This document shows, one piece after another, positions 27,687 to 38,102 of a stretch of DNA of 64,000 bases (the first letter of the stretch is position 1; the number at the start of each line of letters is the position of its first letter). This DNA comes from Shewanella sp. Choline-02u-19 (GTDB lineage Bacteria > Pseudomonadota > Gammaproteobacteria > Enterobacterales > Shewanellaceae). The stretch lies in assembly GCF_002836205.1 (NCBI RefSeq), contig NZ_PJBE01000012.1, forward strand, positions 558,001-622,000, read 5' to 3'. The position numbers were made by a program, and so were the translations under genes. Under the pieces are notes generated by a model. That model was not told where the DNA came from. It saw only the letters and a program-made list of their open reading frames with translations, and ran no database searches.

Positions 27687-27706
27687 CGGGCCTTTATGCA
27701 GGCCCG
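27687..27706. terminator. GC-rich hairpin after the AttH-like gene
   Basis: CGGGCCT and AGGCCCG pair perfectly around a TTATGC loop, 17 bp past the lipoprotein stop. No T-run follows on the minus strand, so termination is not assured. Confidence 0.4.
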
Positions 27707-27722
27707 AGTAGAGATTTGATGC

Positions 27723-28862
27723 TTAATATCCAGTGAGCTCCATATAACCCGTTCCATTATGTGTGCCGCTAATATCGATAGGGCCTTCCCAATAAGGGAT
27801 AGAGAGCGGCATACTGGAATCGTTATTCAGCGGGGTAGTTGTAATATCGATATTTTCCGATGGGATCTGGATATGCCATTGGACAGGGTATCTGCCCGAT
27901 GGTGTTTGCTGCCATGCGGTTGCTGTCATGGTAATTTGTTGATTACTGATATTATGGCCACGGCCATCTTGGTACATGCGTCTGCCACTGTAAAAATGAG
28001 ATTGGTCGCCAGTGTCATCCCTAAGCTGAAACAGCATTAGGGTGCTGGTGCTATCCAATCTAATCGCAAACCAGTCCCAGCCTTGCTGAGTTTTCGATAG
28101 AAACTGCGAACTCCACTCTCTGTCTAACCAAGCGTGCCCACTGACCTTTTCTCGCTTTCCATCTCTTACCAGGCTGCCTGTCACCGTGATAAACGGCTGG
28201 CTATAATAGTAGGAGGCGACGCTGCCAGCGGCATTTTTTACGCTATAACCGTTATCGCCTTGCAGTTGAAAAGGTGCAGTTGTATCCAGTTGCAGTTGAT
28301 AGCTGAAATCTGAACTTGCTACATTTAATGTGGCCGGAAATAGCTGTTTGCTTTGACTGCGCCATTGCCAATCATCTTGACGGATGGTTAACGGCTCTGC
28401 TTGTGTACCAGCAATACTCTGGTGACCTCGAGACCACTTTTCTTCAGCTTTATGGCTGCTCTTGCTAGTGACGGCGGTATGGGACATATAAAGCTGCTTT
28501 GTCTGCCAAGGTGAGCTATCGATGGCGCTACTGGCTAGCTGTGCTCTATCTGCTTGTTGAGCAGGTGGTGCTGACGGTGGTGAAAGTGCGATCCGAAACT
28601 GAGTCCACTGGAGTCCCACTTGTTCTTTTGATTCTGTTTCAAGGTTGGCGGTGAGGTACCACCACTCCTGCCTAAAATCATTATGTGCCATATGATCAGC
28701 TGGAAACTGCAAACTGACATTTGGCGTGACGGGAGTATAACCTTGGGCATTACCATCGAGTAACTGTCCCATGCCTGTTGAAGGCGACGCCGCAGGCGAA
28801 CAGGCAGTAATGAACACGCTAATAAAGCTTATCAATAAAGCCGAGAGTAAGACTCTGTTCAT
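27723..28862 (-). CDS. AttH/CrtC-like lipoprotein (lipocalin-type)
   Basis: A 379-residue lipoprotein: signal with lipobox ITAC at residue 21. The body carries the AttH/carotenoid hydratase-like pattern RQEWWYLTANL near residue 65, YMSHTAV, and GHAWLDREWSSQFL near residue 240 with GWDWFAIRL. It overlaps the upstream permease gene by 4 bp. AttH is the secreted partner of the AttEFG ABC transporter first described in Agrobacterium. Substrate unknown. The mature protein is probably in the outer or inner membrane facing the periplasm. Confidence 0.85.
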   Translation of the reverse strand: MNRVLLSALLISFISVFITACSPAASPSTGMGQLLDGNAQGYTPVTPNVSLQFPADHMAHNDFRQEWWYLTANLETESKEQVGLQWTQFRIALSPPSAPPAQQADRAQLASSAIDSSPWQTKQLYMSHTAVTSKSSHKAEEKWSRGHQSIAGTQAEPLTIRQDDWQWRSQSKQLFPATLNVASSDFSYQLQLDTTAPFQLQGDNGYSVKNAAGSVASYYYSQPFITVTGSLVRDGKREKVSGHAWLDREWSSQFLSKTQQGWDWFAIRLDSTSTLMLFQLRDDTGDQSHFYSGRRMYQDGRGHNISNQQITMTATAWQQTPSGRYPVQWHIQIPSENIDITTTPLNNDSSMPLSIPYWEGPIDISGTHNGTGYMELTGY

Positions 28863-31381
28863 AATGCCTCCTGCTGCAAACTGGTTATCAGCGGTTTACG
28901 GGTTTGCCAATAGAGCGGCAGTAGCACTGCCAGCGCACTTGCCCCAAGCGCGATAAGCACAACTTGAAAATAAGCTTGCCAGTCCCACACCATGGCGATA
29001 CTCCAACCAAAGGCTTGCAGGGTCACTTTGTTAATCAATAGGTAGCCAAGCAGTGCGCCTGCGGGTAATGCGAGTAGACAGGTGAACAATACAATCAACA
29101 GCATTTGCAATGATACGATGCCGCGCAGTTGATTGCGGCTGACGCCAAGTGCATATAGTCGAGCCAATGGTGCCTGTCTTGCTTGAGTGAGCATCAAACA
29201 GGCGCTGAACAGTCCGATGGCTGCAACCATCAGTGTTAGGCTGTTGAGCACTAAGGTTATTGAAAAAGTGCGTTTAAAAATCTCCAGCGCACGTAGTTTT
29301 ATCTTGGCTTGGTTATACATCTGCGCCGCCGATAACGGTATTTGCTGTTGTAAGATCTGCTCAAGCTCGGCTATCTCTCCAGTGTAGCTGGCGGCGATAC
29401 TGGTGGGACTGCTCGGCAATGCTAATCGCTGCCACGTATGTTGGCTGACAATCACTTGCCCTAACGGATTACCGTAATCATAAAAGATCGCCCCGATAGG
29501 TAAAGGTGGCTGTGAGGCATTTTTAAATTCAGGTAACGAGACAAGATCGCCCACCTCAAGTCGATACTTAATCGCCATTGGCTCGCTGATCATCAAGGCA
29601 CGGCCTTCAAAAAACTGCGGCCATAAGTTATCTACTTGTGCCTTCATTTGGTTACTGTTTCTCAGTGAGTGAACATCTCGTGTCATCAGGCTGACTGGCG
29701 CATTCTGATAATGACTTTTATGCACCCATTGGCCATAAACGGCGCTGACTTTAGCCTGTTTGGCTAACAGTGTTTGGGTCGCCTCGATTTTGTCATTGGG
29801 TGGGCGAATATAAATATCGGCATATAAGCGAGCATCTAACCAGTTCTTAAGTGTTATTTCAAAACTGCCTACTAAGGTGTTCATCGATATATTGGCGGTA
29901 AGTGCAAGTAACATGGCCATCATTGCTAACGACAATGGCGCAATTAGCTCTTTACTCTCAGCCACTGCGTATTGCCACAAGCCATTACGACTTACACGTG
30001 CGGCAACAGACAAGCAAAGTTGCAGTGATAATGGCAGTAATAGAGGGATGGCAACCGTGACAACACCCAACAGGATTAAGCTATGTTGATAGTCGCGGCT
30101 AAAGGGAAAAAGTGTTGCGGCTAGTGTTAGTAAACCTATTGCTGTTACAAACAGTATTCGTTGATATTTACCCGCATAGCGTTGTTGCTCAAAACGACTG
30201 CTACTGCGCGCGAGTGGCTGTTTAGCCAACGCATTAAACAGCGGTAAACATGCACATATGGCTGCTACAAAAGTGAGTGCAATAGCTTGATAGAGCCAAC
30301 TCCACTGCCATAAGCCCGGTAACAGCCTGGCACCATAAAGCTGCTCAAGCGTTAACGCTATCATCGGTTGTAACCAGTGACTTAACTGTAAGCCCAAGAT
30401 AAAACCGAGCACCGACCCCATAATGACTAAGCCAAATAGCTCCAGAAAAAGTGCAATTAACAATGCGCGTTGTGGGACACCTTGCTGCTGCAGTTGCACT
30501 AACAACTTTTGTCGTTTTAATAAGCTATAACGTACACCGTTATAAGCGATAAACAGCCCGACAACAAAGGCGAGTAAGCTCATTGCCGTGAGGTTTAAAT
30601 GAAAACTGCGGGTCAAACTGGTGAGTCCTTCTCCCTCATCTTGCTGCGCTAACTCAAACTGCTTACCGCTTTGCTGACTAAATATTTGACTGACTCTTGC
30701 GGTTAATTGACTGGCATTGCCAAAGAGCGCGATATAACTCAGTTCCCCTGGACGGTCGAGTAACCGCTGTCCGAGGGAAATATCCATTAAAATGGCATTC
30801 CCTAGACCGAATTCGTCGCTAACTGAAATGACTGACAGCATGACACCTTCGAGTTCGAGTATGCCTTTTGGGGCAACTTGCTCAGCATGACTTTCACTCA
30901 TGAGTATATAAGGTTTGCCAGAGAGCAATTTGGCTAGCGGAATGCCACTTGAAAGCATTGATACTTTGGCGGGTTTTGCGGTGTCATTGGATTTGCTCTG
31001 GTATTGTTGTATTGAGAGCGCGGCGATGAGGTCGCTGGCTTGAATATCCCAGCGCTGGCCTTTGCTATCTGTGACGGTACCTGATAATACAGCCAATGAT
31101 TGCGTTACGCCAGCTTGACGCAGGATGATATAGACCGAATCAGCGATGACTTTTTTACCTGCGACGGGCGCTAAAATAAGTTGTGCTCGTTGGCTTAATA
31201 GCTCGGTCGCTTGTGAGTAGCTGCGCACTGCATTTTCGTTAGTGGCACGCACCCCAATTAGCAGCATTACTGCCAAAATAAAACCCAATAAAATAGCACC
31301 TGCTTGTAAGAGAGCTTTGAGGTAATGCCGAGCAAAAACAGCCAGGCTGAGTCGAACGGTTAAGCCTAATTGGCTACTCAT
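28859..31381 (-). CDS. ABC transporter permease, fused FtsX-type (AttFG-like)
   Basis: An 840-residue membrane protein. A first transmembrane helix (about 26-44), a large periplasmic domain, then FtsX-type helices near 265-290, 310-340 and 355-385, a central helical pair near 410-460, and a second FtsX set near 720-830. The two-fold layout is the MacB/LolCE-type mechanotransmission permease fused into one chain, as if AttF and AttG were joined. It overlaps the ATPase gene by 8 bp and the lipoprotein gene by 4 bp. Confidence 0.88.
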   Translation of the reverse strand: MSSQLGLTVRLSLAVFARHYLKALLQAGAILLGFILAVMLLIGVRATNENAVRSYSQATELLSQRAQLILAPVAGKKVIADSVYIILRQAGVTQSLAVLSGTVTDSKGQRWDIQASDLIAALSIQQYQSKSNDTAKPAKVSMLSSGIPLAKLLSGKPYILMSESHAEQVAPKGILELEGVMLSVISVSDEFGLGNAILMDISLGQRLLDRPGELSYIALFGNASQLTARVSQIFSQQSGKQFELAQQDEGEGLTSLTRSFHLNLTAMSLLAFVVGLFIAYNGVRYSLLKRQKLLVQLQQQGVPQRALLIALFLELFGLVIMGSVLGFILGLQLSHWLQPMIALTLEQLYGARLLPGLWQWSWLYQAIALTFVAAICACLPLFNALAKQPLARSSSRFEQQRYAGKYQRILFVTAIGLLTLAATLFPFSRDYQHSLILLGVVTVAIPLLLPLSLQLCLSVAARVSRNGLWQYAVAESKELIAPLSLAMMAMLLALTANISMNTLVGSFEITLKNWLDARLYADIYIRPPNDKIEATQTLLAKQAKVSAVYGQWVHKSHYQNAPVSLMTRDVHSLRNSNQMKAQVDNLWPQFFEGRALMISEPMAIKYRLEVGDLVSLPEFKNASQPPLPIGAIFYDYGNPLGQVIVSQHTWQRLALPSSPTSIAASYTGEIAELEQILQQQIPLSAAQMYNQAKIKLRALEIFKRTFSITLVLNSLTLMVAAIGLFSACLMLTQARQAPLARLYALGVSRNQLRGIVSLQMLLIVLFTCLLALPAGALLGYLLINKVTLQAFGWSIAMVWDWQAYFQVVLIALGASALAVLLPLYWQTRKPLITSLQQEAL

Positions 31382-32042
31382 TGATGCGGCCTTGCTCTAA
31401 ATGCCAGCGTCTTTGCATGAATGCCGCGCACTCAGCACTGTGCGTCACCATTAGTATGCTGGTATTAGACTCGCGAGCGAGTTCAGTTAGCAGTTGCATT
31501 ACTTCTTTACCGGCTTTTTCGTCAAGATTACCCGTGGGTTCATCGGCTAACAGTAATTTGGGCTGATGCGCTAAGGCTCGAGCAATCGCGACGCGTTGTT
31601 GTTGTCCGCCTGAAAGCGTTTCAACATGACGATGTTTCACGGTGTCTAAGCCTAACTGCTTGAGCAGATGATCGCACCATGGTGTCCACGATTGTCGATT
31701 CAAGCGTAAAGAAAAAGCAATATTGTCTTTTACATTGAGCGGGGTGAGTAGATTGAACTGCTGGAAGACAACGCCTAAATGCTGACGCCGAAATTGGCTC
31801 CACTGCTTATCTTGCCAAGGGGTGGTGTCATTGTCGAATAGCGAAAGTATGCCACTATCGATAAATTCAAAACCACCGATAATGTTAAGCAAGGTGCTTT
31901 TTCCGCAGCCGCTGGGTCCTGTTAGTGCAACAGTGTCTGCACTTTCAAGTTGTAGGTTAATATCATCTAGCACTTGATGATATTTATCGCCGTCATTAAA
32001 TCCTTTAGATACCGCTTTTAACGCCACGATACTGTTACCCAT
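31374..32042 (-). CDS. ABC transporter ATP-binding protein, LolD/MacB type
   Basis: A 222-residue ATPase from the ATG at 32042, which has AAAGGAG just upstream; a longer in-frame start lacks such a site. It has Walker A GPSGCGKST, Q-loop VFQQFNLL, signature LSGGQQQRVAIARAL, and Walker B LLLADEPTGNLD. It powers the fused permease and completes the AttE-(FG)-H operon. Confidence 0.95.
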   Translation of the reverse strand: MGNSIVALKAVSKGFNDGDKYHQVLDDINLQLESADTVALTGPSGCGKSTLLNIIGGFEFIDSGILSLFDNDTTPWQDKQWSQFRRQHLGVVFQQFNLLTPLNVKDNIAFSLRLNRQSWTPWCDHLLKQLGLDTVKHRHVETLSGGQQQRVAIARALAHQPKLLLADEPTGNLDEKAGKEVMQLLTELARESNTSILMVTHSAECAAFMQRRWHLEQGRINE

Positions 32043-32696
32043 AACAACTCCTTTATCGACCCCGCACGGCATAAACTTGCGCAGTGATATCCTTGGTTTT
32101 GCTCAAAAACTATTTATTTAGCTGACAACAACTAATCTAGCATGCAATCGAGTGTAAATACGCATCAAAGTTATATTTAGATCGCTGATTATTAGCACCA
32201 TTTATCTAAGTCCTGTAGCGCTAAACTCTTCAAGTCTACAAATATGTGTTGTATAGGTGAATGTGCTTAATTGAGTTGGCGGTATGTAGCTAAAATGTAA
32301 GCAAAATAATTTGTAGTCCAAATGAACAACTGCTATGTTGAGTCTACTAGGTAATTGCTGAGTGAAATTTGTACTATTTTTACTATTCATCAAATGGTTA
32401 GCATCATCAAAATGTTATTGATGTCTTTTTAGGTACTGGCTCCAAGTCTTGTCTACACTATGGATCACGGCGTATACCTAAGCGACTTTAACATGCTCAT
32501 TTCAGAGTTCCCGTACGCTAACTGAACAAGACTGTGGTCGAGATAATGGTCATTCCCTTTTCGAGACCGTTTGGATATTGAGCTAGCACTGACTTCCTCT
32601 TTTTAATTAACTGACTACGCATGAGTATCAAAAGTAATAGTAGCTTCAACTACAATATTTTTACCTAACTCATGATGACCAATAGCACTGTGGATT
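32043..32696. other. 654-bp intergenic region, AT-rich
   Basis: Divergent control region between the Att-like operon and the hybrid kinase gene. A 63-codon minus-strand frame (32202-32393) has no ribosome binding site or family resemblance and is not called. No clear operator or RNA was recognised. Confidence 0.5.
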
Positions 32697-35600
32697 ATGG
32701 ATATGAGCAGACTTCGCACCTTTCGTAGCCGAATTTTATCGCAAATAGCTTTACCGTTAATTGCAATAATGGCCGTCGTATTCAGTATTAATGGTTGGTT
32801 TAATTACCAAGCTGAAGAGAAATACATTTATGATGACCTAGAAAAAAAGGCTGAAAATATTGCCCGCAGGATCCAATTTTTTCTACTTTCTGCTCAAAAT
32901 GATACCCGCTCGATTGCAGACCTATTGGGTGAAGGGAATACCAAATCACTCTTCAACAATGAAGATAAACTCAAACTGTTATTAACCCGTCGATTGGATA
33001 GACATCCTGATTTTTATGGCAGTGCTATTGCCTTTCAAAAGGGATCGATTGGTGAGAGAGAGCTGTTCGCCCCTTATGCTTACCGAGACAAGGGGAAGAT
33101 CAATATCATCGATATAGGCATCGATGGTTATGACTACACTGACGGTTCGTGGGAGTGGTGGACTAAAGCGATAAATAATATCAATGGCTACTGGTCTAGT
33201 CCTTATCTTGACGAAGGTGCCGGTAATGCATTGATGATCAGTTATTCGCAGCCTTTTGGTCCGTCACAACCCTTCGCTGGGGTCATAACCGTCGATCTGG
33301 CGTTGAATGCTATTCCTCAAATGGTGAATGTGGCAGCAGAACGAATCGTGGTGCTTGACGACCAAGGCCAGCTTATCTATCACGCGGATCAATCGTTGCT
33401 GTTGCAAAGGGGAGCAGATAAATGGTTAGCACAATCTACCGATAACCAACCTTTTATTGAGTTAATCGAGAGTGGCCTTGCAGGTTATAGCCAGGTGCAA
33501 GACAGCTCCGGTGGCACCTTCTTGGCGAGTGTAGGTGTTGTCCCTGCCCTAAATTGGCGGGTTATTATAATGACCCAACAACAACATCTACATAATAATT
33601 TTTTACTTGGCTTCTCTTCATTAGCATTAAATTTGCTGCTTATCTCTGCGGTGTTATTACTCACGGGTTACCTGACGGCCAGAAGACTAACGCGTCCAAT
33701 AGAAGAATTGGAAGCGGGAATCGTTGCTTTTGGCGCAGGAAAAACCAAACGACTGGATCAACCTCGGGGGGCTGCGAGTGAACTTATTACCCTAACTGAT
33801 AAGTTCAATGATATGGCGCAGGTGCTAGAAGAGCGCGAACAAGCTTTGCTTGATTCTCGTGGTAACCGCTTTGCCAAATTAATTGATGGTATGAGCGATA
33901 AATCTTTTTATTGCTCGATTGAACCTGATGGTCAAATAGCCCAAGTAAGCGCAGGCGTTGAGAAGGTGCTTGGCGTCAGCCCTGAGTTATTCAGGCGTAA
34001 GTACCAGAGAATGTTCTCCGATAACCCGATTAATGATCAAAACTGGCATTATATGGATGAGGCATTACACGGTAAGAATGTTCCGCCTCACCAAATTGAA
34101 ATGCTTGATACTAAAGGAAAATTATACCGTTTAGATGTTTTTATGCAGCCGTTACTGTCTGACAGTCAAGAGCTGCTTTCCGTTGAAATGCTATTTAATG
34201 ATGTGACCGAGACATTTTCTGCGGCGGCGTGGTCCAATGCGGTACTTGAATCTGCGCCAGAGGCGATGCTCATTGTTGATGAAGCTGGGCAGTTGGTATT
34301 TACCAACAGTCGTTGCCAGTTACTATTTGGCTATGAAGAAGCGCAAATGCTGACGATGTCGGTTGATCTGTTGGTACCAGATTCGATTCGACCCCAGCAC
34401 GCCGACTTGCGAGCCAAGTTTGTTGCAGAAGGTAGAGATCGAAAAATGGGCCTAGGCCTAGCATCAGACTTGATGGCACTGAAAGCTGATGGTAGCAAAT
34501 TTCCGGTGGAGATCAGCCTTGGTTTATTACCTGTCGATGCCGACGGCCAGCGCCAAGTTGCCGCCACCGTGCGTGATATAACCGAAGAATTAGAGATTGC
34601 TAAGCGTATAAAAGATAGCGAAAACCGTTTCCGTGGTTTAGTGACTAATATTCCCGGTGCCGTTTATCGTACTCGTGTCGCAGACATTTGGGTGATGGAA
34701 TATATTAGCGACAATATTGGCGATATCAGTGGTTATCCAGCCTCTGACTTTATTGAGAACAATAAGCGCAGCTTTACCAGTCTGATTGTTGAGGAAGATC
34801 TCGTCACGGCAAATAATGCCATAGAAACAGCCTTAGCCGAGCAAAAAAGCTTTGAAGTGCAATATAGGATCAAACACCGTGATGCAAGTATTCATTGGGT
34901 ACATGAAAAGGGTAAAGCGATCTATAACGCTGAGGGTGTTGCTCTTTGGTTTGATGGCAGTATTAACGACATCACCAATAGTAAGGTCGCGCAAGAGAAA
35001 ATAGCGCAATCCCAACAACAGCTAGAAACAATAACGGAATCGATCCCGAGTACCGTTTACCAGTTGCATTGGCGATCAAACAGTGATCGCGAGTTCACCT
35101 TTTTATCAAGTGCCTGCATTACCACATTGGGCTTTCATCGAGATCAAGTGGTCGACAATTTCGATCTGGTTGCTGATTGTATTATCACCGATGAGCGTTC
35201 GCATATTATTGAAGCATTATCTGGTGCTAGCCAGTCAGGGTTACACTGGACAGAAGAGTTTCGTTATCGCCACCCAATGGGGGACATTCGTTGGTTGCAA
35301 GCGGGAGCGCACGGTAATCAATTAGCCGATGGCAGCATCGTCTGGAACGGCTACCTGATGGATATTACTGAGCGAAAGCAGATAGACAAAGAGTTGGCTA
35401 AGCGTGAAGCCCACTTTAGAGCGTTATTCGATAACGCGGGTATTGGTATTGTGAATGTGGATGATCGCGGTGCGATCTTAGATTGTAACGAGCAATTCAG
35501 CCATTATATGCAACTGTCATCAGCCGATCTTAAAGGCACCTCGTTCTTTGATTATCACCATAATGATGATCGCGATGCGGCCAAGTCGATGTTTACAGAG

Positions 35601-37991
35601 TTGATGAAAAATGGCGGCAGTAGCGTGACCACGGAGATCCGTCTGTTGAGCCAATCTGGCAATGTGATGTGGATGGATGTGACATTAACCGGCTTGCAAG
35701 ATAAACACGGTAAGCTCAACTCTGCCGTGCTGTCGATGTCTGATATCACATCGCTAAAACAGATCTCGGATGAGTTAACACAGGCAAAAGATTCAGCCGA
35801 TGCAGCCAGTAAAGCTAAGAGTGACTTTTTAGCTAATATGTCTCATGAAATCCGCACCCCAATGAATGCCATTATCGGCATGTCTCAACTGTGTCTGCAA
35901 ACAGAGTTAAACAATAAGCAGCAAAATTATGTACAGAAAATTGATCGAGCCTCAAAGTCGTTGCTGGGGATCATTAATGACATCTTAGATTTCTCAAAAA
36001 TTGAGGCGGGTAAGCTTGATATAGAATCGGTGCCATTCCAGCTAGATACCATGCTCGAAGATTTAAGTGACATGTTTTCGGTTAAAGCCGCGGATAAGCA
36101 GTTGGAACTCTTGTTTGCTGTTGCGCCCAATATTCCAAGGCAGCTCGAAGGTGATCCACTGCGGCTGTCGCAAGTGCTGATTAATTTAATGAATAATGCG
36201 GTTAAATTTACCGAACAAGGTGAAATACTGCTTTCTATTAGCCAACTAGAGCAGATTGACGACTCGATTACACTGCGGTTTAGCGTACGAGATAATGGTA
36301 TCGGTCTCACGGAAGAGCAGCGCAATAAGTTGTTTAAATCCTTTAGTCAGGCAGATGCATCGACGACGCGTAAATACGGTGGTACCGGTCTTGGTCTGGC
36401 TATCTGTAAACAGCTGGTGGAGCTGATGGGTGGCGAAATAGGTGTCGAAAGTCAGTTCGGTAATGGCAGTACCTTTTTCTTCACTGTTAAGTTTAAAGTG
36501 GCTGACAATAAACTGTTAAAAGTGGGCCAAGAGTTAGAAGGAATACGTATTTTAGTGGCAGACGATAATGCCACTGCCCGTGATATTTTACGTACCACGC
36601 TTGAAAGTATGGGCTTTGAAGTGGATACCGTAAAGAGTGGTGCTCAAGCCATAGAACGATGCAAGACTACGCAATATCCAGTCGCCCTTATTGATTGGTT
36701 AATGCCAGAGATGAACGGCTTAGAAACATCGGCTGCCATCATCGATGGCAGCGATACCCCACCTAAAATACTTATCGTATCAGCCCACGCAAATACAGAA
36801 TTTACAGATAATATTAATGACAGTGGTATCGCTGGTTACATTACTAAACCTATCAGTGCCTCGCGCTTACTTGATGGGATCATGTCATCGCTGGGTAAAA
36901 ATGGCGCCATGCCAGTACGGCGTAAGGGCACTGACATTAGCCAAGTGCTACTGGCACAGCTCAAAGGCAAGCGTATTTTACTCGTTGAAGATAATGATAT
37001 GAACCAGGAGGTCGCGACTGAATTTCTCGAGCAGGTAGGGATTATCTTATCGATTGCAGATAATGGCCAAATCGCGTTAGAAAAGCTAGCGACGCAGTCA
37101 TTTGATCTGGTCTTAATGGATTGCCAAATGCCAGTAATGGATGGGTATCAGGCCACGCAGGCATTACGTAAAATCCCTGAACTTGCAGAATTGCCAGTGG
37201 TGGCGATGACGGCCAACGCAATGGCGGGCGATAAAGAGATGTGTTTACGAGTAGGAATGAATGCTCATATTGCCAAGCCGATAGAGGTGTCGCTGCTCTA
37301 TACAACCTTGTTGGAGTATCTAGGTGATGGTCAGCAGGAGGTATTGGCCAGCGATTTTGATAAGACCGAAGTAGACGATCAAGTGCTTTTTTGGCCGCAA
37401 CATGCAGAACTTGATGTGGATAAAGGTTTGCAGTTAGTCCAAAACTCCATTCGTCTTTATAGACGCATATTCGAGCGTTTCTATAGCGGGCAGATGCATA
37501 CCGCTGAACAGATTGAATTAGCAATAAGCCAAGGTAAAACTGAGGATGCCATTCGCTATGCACACACCTTAAAAGGGGTGTCGGGTAACTTATGTGCCCC
37601 TAAGTTAGTTGAAGTGGCTAGAGTCATTGAAACCAAGTTAATAGCTTCAAGTGAAGCGGATGTTGCTGCTGAATTAGTCGAACTCGAAAAGCTGATCGCC
37701 GTTATTTGTGATGCCATATCTCAGTGGATGTCGCAGCTCCCCAATCATGATGCGTTAATTGAGCAGAGCACACCAAGTCAGACTTTATCCGATGTTGAAC
37801 TGGCTGCCGCGGCAGCAGTATTACTGAGCATGTTGGAAGATGCTGACTCTGATGCCGTTGACAAAATGGACGAAATAAAAGGTCAGGTGACCGCAGATAT
37901 GTGGCATAAAATCAGCCCAGCGCGAGCGATGATCCATCGCTACCAATTTGATGATGCCGCCGAGCTGATTAAGTCGTTATTTGACTTGTAG
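32697..37991 (+). CDS. multi-PAS hybrid histidine kinase with two receivers and HPt
   Basis: A 1764-residue inner-membrane sensor. Residues 12-29 and about 303-325 are transmembrane, enclosing a periplasmic Cache-type sensor of about 270 residues. HAMP follows (325-380), then about five PAS domains (395-1030). The dimerisation domain has H1050 in SHEIRTPMNAIIGM, followed by the ATPase domain (DNGIGL, GGTGLGLAICKQL). Receiver 1 has D1333, receiver 2 has D1475 in MDCQMPVMDG, and the HPt domain has H1623 in AHTLKGVSGN. All phosphorelay residues are present. The ribosome binding site is weak. The HD-GYP regulator gene 110 bp downstream is the likely output. Signal unknown. Confidence 0.93.
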   Translation: MDMSRLRTFRSRILSQIALPLIAIMAVVFSINGWFNYQAEEKYIYDDLEKKAENIARRIQFFLLSAQNDTRSIADLLGEGNTKSLFNNEDKLKLLLTRRLDRHPDFYGSAIAFQKGSIGERELFAPYAYRDKGKINIIDIGIDGYDYTDGSWEWWTKAINNINGYWSSPYLDEGAGNALMISYSQPFGPSQPFAGVITVDLALNAIPQMVNVAAERIVVLDDQGQLIYHADQSLLLQRGADKWLAQSTDNQPFIELIESGLAGYSQVQDSSGGTFLASVGVVPALNWRVIIMTQQQHLHNNFLLGFSSLALNLLLISAVLLLTGYLTARRLTRPIEELEAGIVAFGAGKTKRLDQPRGAASELITLTDKFNDMAQVLEEREQALLDSRGNRFAKLIDGMSDKSFYCSIEPDGQIAQVSAGVEKVLGVSPELFRRKYQRMFSDNPINDQNWHYMDEALHGKNVPPHQIEMLDTKGKLYRLDVFMQPLLSDSQELLSVEMLFNDVTETFSAAAWSNAVLESAPEAMLIVDEAGQLVFTNSRCQLLFGYEEAQMLTMSVDLLVPDSIRPQHADLRAKFVAEGRDRKMGLGLASDLMALKADGSKFPVEISLGLLPVDADGQRQVAATVRDITEELEIAKRIKDSENRFRGLVTNIPGAVYRTRVADIWVMEYISDNIGDISGYPASDFIENNKRSFTSLIVEEDLVTANNAIETALAEQKSFEVQYRIKHRDASIHWVHEKGKAIYNAEGVALWFDGSINDITNSKVAQEKIAQSQQQLETITESIPSTVYQLHWRSNSDREFTFLSSACITTLGFHRDQVVDNFDLVADCIITDERSHIIEALSGASQSGLHWTEEFRYRHPMGDIRWLQAGAHGNQLADGSIVWNGYLMDITERKQIDKELAKREAHFRALFDNAGIGIVNVDDRGAILDCNEQFSHYMQLSSADLKGTSFFDYHHNDDRDAAKSMFTELMKNGGSSVTTEIRLLSQSGNVMWMDVTLTGLQDKHGKLNSAVLSMSDITSLKQISDELTQAKDSADAASKAKSDFLANMSHEIRTPMNAIIGMSQLCLQTELNNKQQNYVQKIDRASKSLLGIINDILDFSKIEAGKLDIESVPFQLDTMLEDLSDMFSVKAADKQLELLFAVAPNIPRQLEGDPLRLSQVLINLMNNAVKFTEQGEILLSISQLEQIDDSITLRFSVRDNGIGLTEEQRNKLFKSFSQADASTTRKYGGTGLGLAICKQLVELMGGEIGVESQFGNGSTFFFTVKFKVADNKLLKVGQELEGIRILVADDNATARDILRTTLESMGFEVDTVKSGAQAIERCKTTQYPVALIDWLMPEMNGLETSAAIIDGSDTPPKILIVSAHANTEFTDNINDSGIAGYITKPISASRLLDGIMSSLGKNGAMPVRRKGTDISQVLLAQLKGKRILLVEDNDMNQEVATEFLEQVGIILSIADNGQIALEKLATQSFDLVLMDCQMPVMDGYQATQALRKIPELAELPVVAMTANAMAGDKEMCLRVGMNAHIAKPIEVSLLYTTLLEYLGDGQQEVLASDFDKTEVDDQVLFWPQHAELDVDKGLQLVQNSIRLYRRIFERFYSGQMHTAEQIELAISQGKTEDAIRYAHTLKGVSGNLCAPKLVEVARVIETKLIASSEADVAAELVELEKLIAVICDAISQWMSQLPNHDALIEQSTPSQTLSDVELAAAAAVLLSMLEDADSDAVDKMDEIKGQVTADMWHKISPARAMIHRYQFDDAAELIKSLFDL

Positions 37992-38102
37992 AGAGTTAAA
38001 TTCAGCTTTTTGGTAACCAAATACAGCGCTTTGAAACGCGCGTGGTTTTAAAGCTGACTATACTTGATTCATCGTTTGGGTCTAATAAGGAGAGTAGGTT
38101 TA

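Noticed and set aside
32202..32393. 63-codon minus-strand frame between the Att operon and the kinase
   Set aside because: No ribosome binding site and random-looking sequence; the region is a divergent promoter interval.
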